A stretch of 26,134 nt of DNA from JAWCQZ01 sp964486625 (GCA_964486625.1 CAZANW010000024.1:1-26134), one strand, 5' to 3'. Shown: positions 13,321-20,398, counted from the first letter of the stretch. The notes: generated by a model not told the origin, from the sequence alone. A program made the numbers and translations.

Positions 13321-14998
13321 ACCCTTTCGCTTCCACATACCGCACCTTGACGGCCACGCCCCGCTTCGCCCTCTCCATCTCCCACCCCGCCATGGCGGCC
13401 CGCCCCACCCCGAAGGCGCGGGGCCCTTCGAAAATGGCCTCGTCCCCGGGCCGCAGGGCCCCGTCGGCCCCCACCACCCCCGGGGCGAGGACCGAGCCGG
13501 TCGGGACGAAGTCGTCAATCTCGACCTTGAGGCCCCCCCATCGGGCGTCGGCCAGGGCGCGGGCCCCCTTCAGGGTCAGCGCGAGGAGGCCCGATGGGGT
13601 CAGGGTCGCAACGTCGCGAATCGCCGCCACCGGAGGTCCAGCCCGAGCCCCGCGCATGGTGGGCTTCCCGTGCCGCATGAGCAAATCACCCGCCCCCGGC
13701 CCGAACTGGAAGTCGGCCACCGCCCGCAAACTCCGGCCGAGCCTGTGGTCCGCCGGCCGGAGGCCGAGGGAGGCGACCGCCTCGCGGAGCGTTTTCAGGG
13801 CGGGGTCCGCAGCGGGGTCGCTCCCGGCGGTCTCGACCGCCTCGATTCCGAGCCTCCGGGCCTCCTCCCGCGCCGCCTCGCCGGGGGCCCCGCCGATGTG
13901 GATGACGAGGCGCGGGGGCCGGTGCCTCTCCAGCAGGGGTCCGAGGCACTCGCGCAGCCAGCGGACCTCCTCCAGGTCCCACCGCCCGGTCACCGGCGCG
14001 TCGTAGTGGGCCGCGGGGTAGGTCCGTTCCAGTTCCCGGGGGACGACCCCCAGCGGCGACGTGAGAATCACCTCCTGGAGCGAGCCCCGCCAGGGCTCCA
14101 GGGCGCGCTTGAACCTCCGGTGGCTCTGGGAGAGCGAGTAGGGCTTCCGGGCCGAGCAGGGGAGGAGGACCCAGGGCCCCGGGGCCGGGGTGAACCGCTC
14201 CCTCACCCGCAGGGCGAACCTCCGCACCTCGGGCCGGAAGAGGGACTCCATGGAGTTGGCTTCGAGAACCGACTCTCGGCTCACCGGAGCCCTCCGCTCC
14301 AGGTAGGTCGGGTGGAAGTCGAGGTTGCGGAGGGCGGCCACCTGCCACGGCTCGCACCGGACCCGCTCCTCGGCCCGCTCCCGCATCCGGCCCCGGCGGA
14401 TTTCGGCCCGGGCGGCCCGGAGTTCCATTTCGAGGGCGGTCTTGTTGTGCGCGGCCAGAGCCTCGGGGTCCGGGCCGTTCCCGGCGCTCTCCATCCGGCG
14501 GCAGGCGTCGCAGGGGCAGGGCAACTCCTCCACCTCCCCGGCGGGACGCGCCCCGGCCGGGGTGAGGTAGAGCCCTTCCCGCGCCGCCAGGAGCGGAGCG
14601 ACGTCGTCCACCAGGTCCACCCCGGCGTAGGCGAGGAGGGCGGCGTTGGCCGGGGTCGCCAGGGCCGGGAGGTAGAGCGCACCGCCGGGCCCCGCCGCCT
14701 CCCGGAACTCCACCAGCGCCTCGGCGAACCGGCGCGGGCGTCCCCCGAGGAGGCGGGCCTTCGGGAGGATGTAGAGGTCGGCCTCGGGGCGGGGCGATGC
14801 CGAGACCCGGAGTTCCCCGGCGCGGAACTCCTCCTCCCCGCCGAACTGCCAGCGCCTCCGGAACTCCCCCATCCAGGGGGTTTTGGAGACGTCGAGGATT
14901 CCCGGGGTCGCGAAGGTCGCGCCCTCCAGCCTGAGTTTCCCGAGGCGGGCGGGGCCGTCCCGTCGCACCACCTCGAAGACCGGCGGGCCTTTACCCAC
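13319..14998 (-). CDS. arcS: archaeosine synthase (TgtA2/ArcS)
   Basis: ArcS converts preQ0 at position 15 of tRNA to archaeosine. The 559-residue protein has an N-terminal TGT-like domain (GATFATPGILDVSK), a retained zinc site CPCDACRR (161-166) with His184, the ArcS core motif PCSARKPYSLSQSH (280-293) and a C-terminal PUA RNA-binding domain (about 484-559, including KVEIDDFVPTGSVLAPGV, RPGDEAIFEGPRAFGVGRA). The TGT part lacks the DSGAFQ-type nucleophile loop, as expected for TgtA2. The start is a GTG overlapping the tgtA stop by 8 bp (GTGGGTAA), so the two enzymes of the same pathway are coupled. Confidence 0.9.
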   Translation of the reverse strand: MGKGPPVFEVVRRDGPARLGKLRLEGATFATPGILDVSKTPWMGEFRRRWQFGGEEEFRAGELRVSASPRPEADLYILPKARLLGGRPRRFAEALVEFREAAGPGGALYLPALATPANAALLAYAGVDLVDDVAPLLAAREGLYLTPAGARPAGEVEELPCPCDACRRMESAGNGPDPEALAAHNKTALEMELRAARAEIRRGRMRERAEERVRCEPWQVAALRNLDFHPTYLERRAPVSRESVLEANSMESLFRPEVRRFALRVRERFTPAPGPWVLLPCSARKPYSLSQSHRRFKRALEPWRGSLQEVILTSPLGVVPRELERTYPAAHYDAPVTGRWDLEEVRWLRECLGPLLERHRPPRLVIHIGGAPGEAAREEARRLGIEAVETAGSDPAADPALKTLREAVASLGLRPADHRLGRSLRAVADFQFGPGAGDLLMRHGKPTMRGARAGPPVAAIRDVATLTPSGLLALTLKGARALADARWGGLKVEIDDFVPTGSVLAPGVVGADGALRPGDEAIFEGPRAFGVGRAAMAGWEMERAKRGVAVKVRYVEAKG

Positions 14999-16427
14999 GA
15001 AGCACCACCTCCGCCCCCTCCTTCAGCCTCTCGACCCACGCGGGCTCCCACGACGAGGGGCCGTGGACGCTCCACCGGACCCCGGGCCTCGCCTCCATCA
15101 GGGCCCAGAGGTTCTCCAGGGCCGCCCGCCACGACTCCCGGTCCTCCAGCAGCAGGGCGGGGCCCGCGGGGGAGGTCTCCTCCAGCTCCGCGGGGACTGG
15201 TCCGAAGAGGGGCTTCAGGAGGAGGACCGAATCGAAGCCGCTCGCGCCGCCCGGCCACGGCGTCACCAAAACGCGGCCCTCCAGGGGCAGCGCCGCCATC
15301 CTCCGCAGGTGGCGCCCCACCTCGGGCCTCAGGGCCGACTCGGGGCCCCGGTAGTGGAGCGGCTCGGCCGTGTTCGGGTGGTGGAACTCCAGCCAGTCGC
15401 CGTGCCCCTCCAGGAGCCTCCGGTATCCCGCCAGGAGCGCCGGGTGGCTCCGGCACCGCACCTCGACCAGGTCGAAGAGGGTGTGGCTCCGGATGGCCTG
15501 CCGCGCCTCCCGCACGGCGGCGAGGGCCACCCGCAGGTTGTGCTCCGCCAGCAGCGGCTCGTCCAGGTCCCCCGGCCCGCGGGCGGCGCAGACCGGGCAT
15601 CCGCACGGCAGGTCGCGCAGTTCGTCGAGATGGAGGGTCCCGGCCGGGGTCATGTAGCGCTTCTCCCGGGCGTAGAGGGCATAGGAGGCGGAGTCGAAGA
15701 GGTCGCACCCCAGCGCCGCGGCCAGCGGGAAGGTGGCGGGGTGGCCCGCGCCGAAGAGGTGGACCGGGACTCCCGGGCCGAGGCCCCGCTTGGCGGCCAC
15801 CACGACGTCCACGAGGTCGGCGAAGCGCTGCGATTCGAGGAGCGGCACCACGGCGCCGATGGGGGCGACGCCGGGATTGAGCGCGGCCACATCCTCCCCG
15901 GCCCGGCGTCGCAAGTGGGGGTGGAGGCCACCGTGAACCGGCATGGCGAGGAGTCCAGGTCCGTCGGCCCAGATTCCGGCGGCTTCGCGGATGCGCGCCT
16001 CGGTCTGCCGCCACTCCTCCGCGGCCCGCGCTTCGTCGGCGTCCGGCGGCGTGGGCAGGTCGAGCGGCACCGCGATGTCCACCCCGATGCGCCTCTGGAA
16101 CTCCACAATTTCGGCGTTGGTCACCCCGGCGTCCCCGTAGCGCGACAACTGGAACGCCCCCGAGTCGGTCATCACCGGGCCGTCGAACCCGAGGAGGCCG
16201 TGAACCCCCTGGGCCTCGGCGCGGGCCCGGAGGTCGGGGTCCTTGAGGAGGACCGGGGCGTTGGTGATGAGGGCCCGGGCCCCGCACTCCTTGATTCTCT
16301 CGACGGAGAGGACCGGCACGTGGGGGTTCACCACCGGGAGAAGGGAGGGGGTCTCTAGGACGCCGTGGGGTGTTTCGAGCCGCCCGAAGCGGCCCGCCAT
16401 GTCCTTGGCGAGGATTTCAAAGACCAT
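14991..16427 (-). CDS. tgtA: archaeal tRNA-guanine(15) transglycosylase
   Basis: TgtA swaps guanine 15 in the tRNA D-loop for preQ0. The 478-residue protein has the TGT barrel with nucleophile-type Asp88 in VMTDSGAFQLSRYG, a second acidic site in PLDLPTPPDADEA, the HGGLHPHLR and SYALYAREKRYMTP segments, and the zinc cluster CGCPVC with a nearby His. It is shorter than archaeal TgtAs that carry their own PUA domain, and no PUA pattern is evident at its C-terminus; the PUA is on ArcS next door. The ATG at 16425-16427 lies about 26 nt from a TATA box, indicating a leaderless transcript of tgtA-arcS. Confidence 0.93.
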   Translation of the reverse strand: MVFEILAKDMAGRFGRLETPHGVLETPSLLPVVNPHVPVLSVERIKECGARALITNAPVLLKDPDLRARAEAQGVHGLLGFDGPVMTDSGAFQLSRYGDAGVTNAEIVEFQRRIGVDIAVPLDLPTPPDADEARAAEEWRQTEARIREAAGIWADGPGLLAMPVHGGLHPHLRRRAGEDVAALNPGVAPIGAVVPLLESQRFADLVDVVVAAKRGLGPGVPVHLFGAGHPATFPLAAALGCDLFDSASYALYAREKRYMTPAGTLHLDELRDLPCGCPVCAARGPGDLDEPLLAEHNLRVALAAVREARQAIRSHTLFDLVEVRCRSHPALLAGYRRLLEGHGDWLEFHHPNTAEPLHYRGPESALRPEVGRHLRRMAALPLEGRVLVTPWPGGASGFDSVLLLKPLFGPVPAELEETSPAGPALLLEDRESWRAALENLWALMEARPGVRWSVHGPSSWEPAWVERLKEGAEVVLRG

Positions 16428-16446
16428 CCCCCCTCCTGCGGCCCCG

Positions 16447-16457
16447 GGAGATATGCC
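16447..16457 (-). promoter_or_regulatory. TATA box of tgtA-arcS
   Basis: The minus strand reads GGCATATCTCC centred about 26 nt before the tgtA ATG. It sits in the 55-bp gap downstream of which no other minus-strand start is found. Confidence 0.5.
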
Positions 16458-16482
16458 ATCCCCGCCGGGGCGCCCGAGGCCT

Positions 16483-17091
16483 CTATTTCCGGAGGGCCTC
16501 GCCGACCTTCCCCACCAGCTTTTCCGAGGGCTTCAGGGTCTTCTGCCCCCGGGTCCACTTCGCGGGGCACGCCTCGTCGGGGTGCTCGGCGAGGTAGGCG
16601 TTGGCTTCCATCTTCCGGAGCAGTTCGGCCGCGTTCCGGCCCACGTTGTAGAAGTTGACCTCGCTGGCCACCAGGACCCCCTCGGGGTTGATGACGAAGG
16701 TCCCCCGGAGGGCGAGGCCGCTCTTCTCGTCGTAAACCCCGAAGAGCCGGGCCACGGCCCCCGTGGGGTCGGCGCCCATGGGGAACTCCACGTTGTCGAT
16801 CTCCTTCTCCGCGTCCCTCCAGGCAAGATGAACGTACTTGGTGTCGGTGGAGACGGAGATGACCTCCGCCCCGAGCTTCCGGAGCGCCCCGTGGACCTCA
16901 GCCGTGTCCCGGAGCTCGGTGGGGCAGACGAAAGTGAAGTCGGCCGGGTAGAAGACGAGGACCACCCACTTCTTCTTTTTCAGCGCCTCGCCCAGAGCGA
17001 AGGTCCCGAAGCCGCGGGTCTTCGGGTCGTAGAGGTCGAGGGAGAAGTCGGGGACCTTCTGGCCCACCCGGACCGGCGCGGCTCCCTCCAT
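16483..17091 (-). CDS. 2-Cys peroxiredoxin (AhpC/Prx1 type)
   Basis: The enzyme reduces hydrogen peroxide and organic peroxides in the cytoplasm. The 202-residue protein carries the peroxidatic Cys56 in FYPADFTFVCPTEL, the supporting Arg129 in ALRGTFVINPEG, and the resolving Cys175 in DEACPAKW followed by the typical C-terminal arm. This is the typical 2-Cys dimer and decamer class. Residues VSTDTKYVHLAWRDAEKEID are also characteristic. The ATG lies 3 bp after the stop of a PuuD-like membrane protein, so the two are one operon under the promoter near 17809. No dedicated reductase (AhpF, thioredoxin reductase) is adjacent, so the electron donor is unknown. Confidence 0.93.
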   Translation of the reverse strand: MEGAAPVRVGQKVPDFSLDLYDPKTRGFGTFALGEALKKKKWVVLVFYPADFTFVCPTELRDTAEVHGALRKLGAEVISVSTDTKYVHLAWRDAEKEIDNVEFPMGADPTGAVARLFGVYDEKSGLALRGTFVINPEGVLVASEVNFYNVGRNAAELLRKMEANAYLAEHPDEACPAKWTRGQKTLKPSEKLVGKVGEALRK

Positions 17092-17094
17092 GGC

Positions 17095-17781
17095 CTACTT
17101 TTTCCTCGCCAAGTAGGCCACGATGGCGCCCGCGACGACGATGGAGAGGACGAGAATCGAGAGGGAGGAAACGGGCGGCATGAACCCATGGCTCGCGGCC
17201 CCCATCATGAAGAGCATGGGAATCGAGAGGATGAAGTTGAACCGGGAGGCCAGCAGCGCCTTCTTGGCCCACTTCGGCTGGTCGGCGGGGGCGGGGGTCC
17301 CCTTCTCCAGCGTCTCCTTCGTGGCGGCAATGACCTTCTTCTGGAGGGGCCAGATGATGGCCCAGACGTTGAAGAACATGATGAGGCCCATCACCATCCC
17401 GGCCAGGATGGTGTAGCCGCCGTTGGTCGCCATGGCGCCGGTCGCGACGTAGTTGGTGTAGTAGACCGCGAAGCCCGCCACCACGGTCATCAGGGCCGCG
17501 TAGCGGAACCAGAAGAGGGCCATCGGGATGAGTTTCGTGACGTGCTGGCCCCGCGCCGGGGCGTCGTAGAGTTTGACGGCGGGCACGTTGACGATGTTGA
17601 AGAAGTAGAGGAGGCCGATCCAGAGGACTCCGAAAAAGAGGTGGAAGAGCCGGACCGCCGGCGCCAAGACCGGGGCCGACGGGGTGGCCGCGGCGAGGAC
17701 CAGGACGAGGACCGCGAGGCCGAGAACCATCGGCACGTGCCTCTGCTCGATGGTCTTCGCCGGTTTAGCTTCGGCGGCCAT
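17095..17781 (-). CDS. six-helix membrane protein, PuuD-like (urate oxidase N-terminal domain type)
   Basis: The 228-residue integral membrane protein has about six hydrophobic segments: VPMVLGLAVLVLVLAAATP, VRLFHLFFGVLWIGLLYFF, FRYAALMTVVAGFAVYYTN, YTILAGMVMGLIMFFNVWAI, FILSIPMLFMMGAA and SSLSILVLSIVVAGAIVAYL. The pattern HLFFGVLWIGLLYFFN, then RFNFILSIPMLFMMGAASHG, resembles the membrane domain of PuuD-type urate dehydrogenases, without their cytochrome c domain. His residues in segments 2 and in ASHG could bind haem; this is inferred. It is the first gene of an operon with a peroxiredoxin. Whether the substrate is urate is doubtful without a cytochrome or purine-pathway neighbours. A redox-active haem membrane protein is a safer description. 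Confidence 0.6.
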   Translation of the reverse strand: MAAEAKPAKTIEQRHVPMVLGLAVLVLVLAAATPSAPVLAPAVRLFHLFFGVLWIGLLYFFNIVNVPAVKLYDAPARGQHVTKLIPMALFWFRYAALMTVVAGFAVYYTNYVATGAMATNGGYTILAGMVMGLIMFFNVWAIIWPLQKKVIAATKETLEKGTPAPADQPKWAKKALLASRFNFILSIPMLFMMGAASHGFMPPVSSLSILVLSIVVAGAIVAYLARKK

Positions 17782-17798
17782 GGTGGGTAACTACTCCG

Positions 17799-17818
17799 AA
17801 ACTTTCTATTTAAAGTTT
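17799..17818 (-). promoter_or_regulatory. TATA box with overlapping palindrome, redox operon promoter
   Basis: The TATA box TTTAAATAG (minus strand) is centred about 28 nt before the ATG at 17781. It lies within a perfect inverted repeat, AAACTTT at 17799-17805 and AAAGTTT at 17812-17818, separated by six bases. A dimeric regulator bound there would block TBP, so this is a candidate operator. Confidence 0.5.
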
Positions 17819-17864
17819 GTTGAAACGATGAATTTCCGCTATTTTCGCAACCGAAGTTTTCCCC

Positions 17865-18203
17865 TCAGCCTTGCGCCCGCCGCCGGAGGTTCCAGGGCTC
17901 GAACAGGAGGAGCACGCCCCGCAGTTGCGAGAAGAGTTCCCACGGGTCGCTCTTGAACTCGATGCGCCAGGTGGTGGAGTGGCTGGAGCGCGCCTGCTCG
18001 GAGATGGAGAAGACCGAGGAGTCCCGGAGGGCCCGGAGGTGGTTGGCGACCTGCCGGCTGGTGGCCCCCACCTGGGCGCCGATCTCCTTCGCCTTGAAGA
18101 AGCGTCGGCCCCGGAGCAACTCCTCGGCGAGGTGGCGGGCGATGCGGTGGCGGGTGGCCGCGGGGGGAGGCGGGGTCCCCTCCGCCGCTGTGACCTCGTC
18201 CAT
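17865..18203 (-). CDS. winged-helix DNA-binding protein
   Basis: The 112-residue product starts at the ATG 18201-18203. Residues about 15-75 form a winged helix: TRHRIARHLAEELLRGRRFF, KAKEIGAQVGATSRQVANHL as helix-turn-helix, and RALRDSSVFSISEQ. The C-terminal half (TTWRIEFKSDPWELFSQLRG, then VLLLFEPW) is probably strand plus helix and may mediate dimerisation. The pattern resembles small archaeal HTH proteins (DUF7123-like), with moderate certainty. A GTG at 18221 in the same frame is an alternative start, but the ATG fits the TATA spacing (about 30 nt). Two more-AT-rich elements lie upstream: a CAATCGTGATTG palindrome (18255-18266) and a second TATA-like TTTAAA near 18273. It lies just upstream of the PuuD-like/peroxiredoxin operon and is a candidate regulator of it. 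Confidence 0.7.
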   Translation of the reverse strand: MDEVTAAEGTPPPPAATRHRIARHLAEELLRGRRFFKAKEIGAQVGATSRQVANHLRALRDSSVFSISEQARSSHSTTWRIEFKSDPWELFSQLRGVLLLFEPWNLRRRAQG

Positions 18204-18227
18204 CCCCCCATCCAGCGGCACTTCTCG

Positions 18228-18277
18228 ACCTTAAGTTTCCCTATTCAAAATTAACAATCGTGATTGACTTTAAATCC
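18228..18277 (-). promoter_or_regulatory. promoter region of the winged-helix gene with palindrome
   Basis: A TATA-like CTTAAG near 18233 is about 30 nt before the ATG. Upstream are the inverted repeat CAATC-GT-GATTG (18255-18266) and another TATA-like element, GATTTAAAGTC (minus strand, centre about 18272), giving two possible start sites. The palindrome is a possible autoregulatory site. Confidence 0.4.
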
Positions 18278-18309
18278 ATTCGCACGTGTTCGATTTTGAG
18301 ACAGGCGCC

Positions 18310-18600
18310 TCAGACCGCTTCGACCCGCTGAATCTCCGGGACCATCTCCCGGACGATGCGCTCGATGCCCGCCCGAAGGGTCATCCGGGAGGAGGGGCAT
18401 CCGCCGCACGCCCCCTGCATCTGGAGGTAGAGGACCCCCTTCTCGGCGTCGATGTTGACAATCTCCACGTTGCCCCCGTCCGCCTGGACCGCGGGGCGGA
18501 TGCGCTCGAGGGCCTGGTCCACCCGGGTGTAGAGGTCGGAGACCGCCTCCTTCGACTCCCGGAGGTTCTTCTGGAACTCCGACACCGCGTCGTTGGCCAT
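18310..18600 (-). CDS. NifU-like iron-sulfur scaffold protein
   Basis: The 96-residue protein has a helical N-terminal extension (residues 1-28, AVSEFQKNLRESKEAVSDLY) followed by the NifU C-terminal domain: RIRPAVQADGGNVEIVNID, LYLQMQGACGGCPSSRMTLR with Cys65 and Cys68 (CGGC), and IERIVREMVPEIQRVEAV. Such domains carry or transfer a [4Fe-4S] cluster bridged between two subunits. The gene follows an Mrp/Nbp35 ATPase on the same strand, though with its own TATA box in the 39-bp gap, which supports a role in iron-sulfur cluster assembly. The ATG fits a leaderless start (TATA centre 29 nt away). Confidence 0.9.
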   Translation of the reverse strand: MANDAVSEFQKNLRESKEAVSDLYTRVDQALERIRPAVQADGGNVEIVNIDAEKGVLYLQMQGACGGCPSSRMTLRAGIERIVREMVPEIQRVEAV

Positions 18601-18622
18601 CCCATCTCCTCTGCTTCCGGGT

Positions 18623-18635
18623 CCTTAAATATCCC
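18623..18635 (-). promoter_or_regulatory. TATA box of the NifU gene
   Basis: The minus strand reads GGGATATTTAAGG, centred about 29 nt from the ATG at 18600. It lies between the Mrp stop (18640) and the NifU start, so NifU can be transcribed independently of Mrp. Confidence 0.55.
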
Positions 18636-18639
18636 TCGC

Positions 18640-19767
18640 TCAGACGGCGACCACGGCCCGGACTCCGGGCACCCGGGACTTGAGGGTCTTCTCCAGGGAG
18701 GAGAGGATGGCGACCCGGGTCGCGGGGTCCCCCGGGAACCCGAGGCGGACGGCCACCAGGTCCCCCTGGACCGAGACCAGGTCGAGGTCGCCCCCCTCCG
18801 CCTTCACCGCCGGCCTCAGGGCCTCGATGCACCTCGCCACCGCCTCTTCCGGCACCCGCGGGCCCGGGGCGGGGGGCGGCGGAGCGGGTTCGGCGGGTGG
18901 AGAGGCGGGCGGGGCCTTTCCCCATGTCTTGGAGTGGACGGCCTCCACCACCTCTTCGAAGGCCTTCGCCGCCGGCCCGCCTTGGAGGAGCACCAACCGC
19001 CCCCGGTCGCACCCGTCGGCGACCTCGCGCGCCAGGGGGATGCGGCCGAGGAGGGGGAGGCCGAAGTCCCTCGCCATCCTCTCGCCGCCGCCGGGCTCGA
19101 AGAGGTCCACCGGTTTCCCGCAGTGGGGGCAGGTGTAGCCGCTCATGTTCTCCACCACGCCGAGGACCGGCAGGCGGAGGAGTTCGGCGAACCGGACCGA
19201 CTTCCGGACCGCCTGGGTCGAGATTTCCTGCGGCGTCGTCACGATGACCGCCCCGTCGGCCCGGGGGAGGACCTGGGCGATGGAGAGGGGTTCGTCGCCG
19301 GTCCCGGGGGGCAGGTCGAAGAGGAGGTAATCCAGGTCGCCCCACTCCACGTCCTCCAGGAACTGGCGGATGGCCTTCATCTTGATGGGGCCCCGCCACA
19401 CCACCGGCGTGTCGTAGGTCTGGAGCATGTAGGCGATGGAGATGACCTTGACGCTCGGGGGCACGTGAACCGGCTTGATTCTCGGCCCCTCCGGGGTCTC
19501 CAGGTAGGAGAGCTGCTCCCGGTCCGCCCCGAGCATCCTCGGGATGGAGGGGCCGTGGAAGTCGGCGTCCACGACCCCCACCTTGAACCCCCGGAGGGCG
19601 AGGCCCAGGGCGAGGTGGGCCGTCACCGTGGACTTGCCCACGCCCCCCTTGCCGCTCATCACGACCACGATGTGCCTGACCCGCGCCATGTTCCGGGCGA
19701 TGCGGTCGGCCTCGCCGGGGGCGGCGGGATGGGGCCCCTCGAAGGGCCCCGGAATCTGGGCCGCCAT
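18640..19767 (-). CDS. Mrp/Nbp35-type iron-sulfur carrier ATPase with cysteine-less NifU-like tail
   Basis: The 375-residue P-loop ATPase has the deviant Walker A GKGGVGKS (39-46), VDADFHGPSIPRMLG, FDLPPGTGDEPLS (151-163) and the cluster-binding CPHC motif (213-216, in MSGYTCPHCGKPVDLF), which are hallmarks of Mrp/ApbC/Nbp35 proteins that move [4Fe-4S] clusters. After a Pro/Ala-rich linker (about 284-304), residues 305-375 align with the NifU C-terminal domain encoded just downstream: both have LRPAVKAEGG- or IRPAVQADGG-type starts and VPGVRAVVAV- or VPEIQRVEAV-type ends. In the Mrp tail the CGGC loop is deleted and replaced by GFPGDPATR, so it cannot bind a cluster there. The tail may dock the ATPase on NifU or on client proteins. 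The N-terminal segment before residue 20 is Pro-rich. The start fits TATA spacing (27 nt). Confidence 0.9.
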   Translation of the reverse strand: MAAQIPGPFEGPHPAAPGEADRIARNMARVRHIVVVMSGKGGVGKSTVTAHLALGLALRGFKVGVVDADFHGPSIPRMLGADREQLSYLETPEGPRIKPVHVPPSVKVISIAYMLQTYDTPVVWRGPIKMKAIRQFLEDVEWGDLDYLLFDLPPGTGDEPLSIAQVLPRADGAVIVTTPQEISTQAVRKSVRFAELLRLPVLGVVENMSGYTCPHCGKPVDLFEPGGGERMARDFGLPLLGRIPLAREVADGCDRGRLVLLQGGPAAKAFEEVVEAVHSKTWGKAPPASPPAEPAPPPPAPGPRVPEEAVARCIEALRPAVKAEGGDLDLVSVQGDLVAVRLGFPGDPATRVAILSSLEKTLKSRVPGVRAVVAV

Positions 19768-19786
19768 CCACCTCCGCTTCCCGCGC

Positions 19787-19798
19787 CCTTATATCCCA
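19787..19798 (-). promoter_or_regulatory. TATA box of the Mrp gene
   Basis: The minus strand reads GGGATATAAGGG, centred about 26 nt before the ATG at 19767. It lies in the short divergent gap facing the rpl44e promoter. Confidence 0.6.
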
Positions 19799-19823
19799 TT
19801 CGCCCCGCCGGCGACTCCGCGAG

Positions 19824-19833
19824 GTTCTTATGC
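19824..19833 (+). promoter_or_regulatory. TATA-like element of the rpl44e operon
   Basis: GTTCTTATGC is centred about 26 nt before the ATG at 19855 and only 17 nt before the ATG at 19846, which argues for 19855 as the start of L44e. Confidence 0.4.
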
Positions 19834-19854
19834 CCCGGGAGGGTCATGGGCGCG

Positions 19855-20139
19855 ATGGTCACCGTCCCCAAATCGGTCCGGACCCACTGCCCCCACTGCC
19901 GGAAGCACACCCCCCACACGGTGGAGAAGGTGAAGAAGGGGCAGGCGCGCTCCATGGTCCGCATCACCCGCCAGAAACTGCGCCAGTCCTACGTGGGGAA
20001 CCGGGGCAAGTTCTCCAAGGTTCCCGGCGGGGAAAAGCCCACGAAGCGGACCCCCATCCGGTTCCGCTGCTCCAAGTGCAAGAAGGCCCACACCCGCCCC
20101 ATGCCCCGGGCGGGCAAGTTCGAAATCGAGGAGCAATGA
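19855..20139 (+). CDS. rpl44e: ribosomal protein L44e
   Basis: The 94-residue large-subunit zinc protein begins TVPKSVRTHCPHCRKHTPHT, continues through KKGQARSMVRITRQKL, YVGNRGKFSKVPGGEKPTKR, and ends with the second metal pair CSKCKKAH. The two CxxC pairs (Cys12/15, Cys72/75 approximately) bind zinc. Of two close ATGs (19846 and 19855) I choose 19855 because the family starts one residue before the VPK motif and the TATA spacing agrees. It begins the standard archaeal operon rpl44e-rps27e-aIF2 alpha-nop10, with an unusual 76-bp hairpin-bearing gap before rps27e. Confidence 0.92.
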   Translation: MVTVPKSVRTHCPHCRKHTPHTVEKVKKGQARSMVRITRQKLRQSYVGNRGKFSKVPGGEKPTKRTPIRFRCSKCKKAHTRPMPRAGKFEIEEQ

Positions 20140-20149
20140 GTTTGACTTT

Positions 20150-20168
20150 CGACGCGACAAGCGCGTCG
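20150..20168 (+). repeat. hairpin 1 in the rpl44e-rps27e gap
   Basis: Perfect inverted repeat CGACGCG (20150-20156) and CGCGTCG (20162-20168) with a 5-nt loop, ACAAG. No T tract follows, so it is not a classic terminator. Confidence 0.6.
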
Positions 20169-20182
20169 TTCAGCCTGCCGAC

Positions 20183-20199
20183 CGCGGCCTTCGGCCGCG
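20183..20199 (+). repeat. hairpin 2 in the rpl44e-rps27e gap
   Basis: Perfect inverted repeat CGCGGCC (20183-20189) and GGCCGCG (20193-20199) with a 3-nt loop, TTC, ending 16 nt before the rps27e ATG. The pair of hairpins could control processing or translation within the operon. Confidence 0.6.
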
Positions 20200-20215
20200 T
20201 TCCGGCCAGTCAACG

Positions 20216-20398
20216 ATGAGAACCGAGACCCGCTCCAAGTTCCTCAAGGTCCGCTGCCCCTCCTGCGGCCAGGAGCAGGTCCTCTTCGACCGCGCCTCCA
20301 GCGTCGTCAAGTGCCTCCAGTGCGAGGGGACCCTCGCCGAGCCCGCGGGGGGGCGCGCCCGCCTCGCCCCCAAGGTGGAAAGGCTGGCGGAGCTATGA
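20216..20398 (+). CDS. rps27e: ribosomal protein S27e
   Basis: The 60-residue small-subunit protein carries the S27e zinc ribbon: FLKVRCPSCGQEQVLFDRAS, then VVKCLQCEGTLAEPAGGRAR, four cysteines in two CxxC pairs. Length is normal. Its stop overlaps the aIF2 alpha ATG (ATGA), the coupling seen widely in archaea. Confidence 0.95.
   Translation: MRTETRSKFLKVRCPSCGQEQVLFDRASSVVKCLQCEGTLAEPAGGRARLAPKVERLAEL

Noticed and set aside
14883..16358. Plus-strand ORF of 491 codons opposite tgtA
   Set aside because: Antisense shadow of tgtA, which has the TGT catalytic and zinc motifs.
17810..18211. 133-codon minus ORF overlapping the winged-helix gene
   Set aside because: Ser/Arg/Pro-rich shadow; the other frame has a clear helix-turn-helix.
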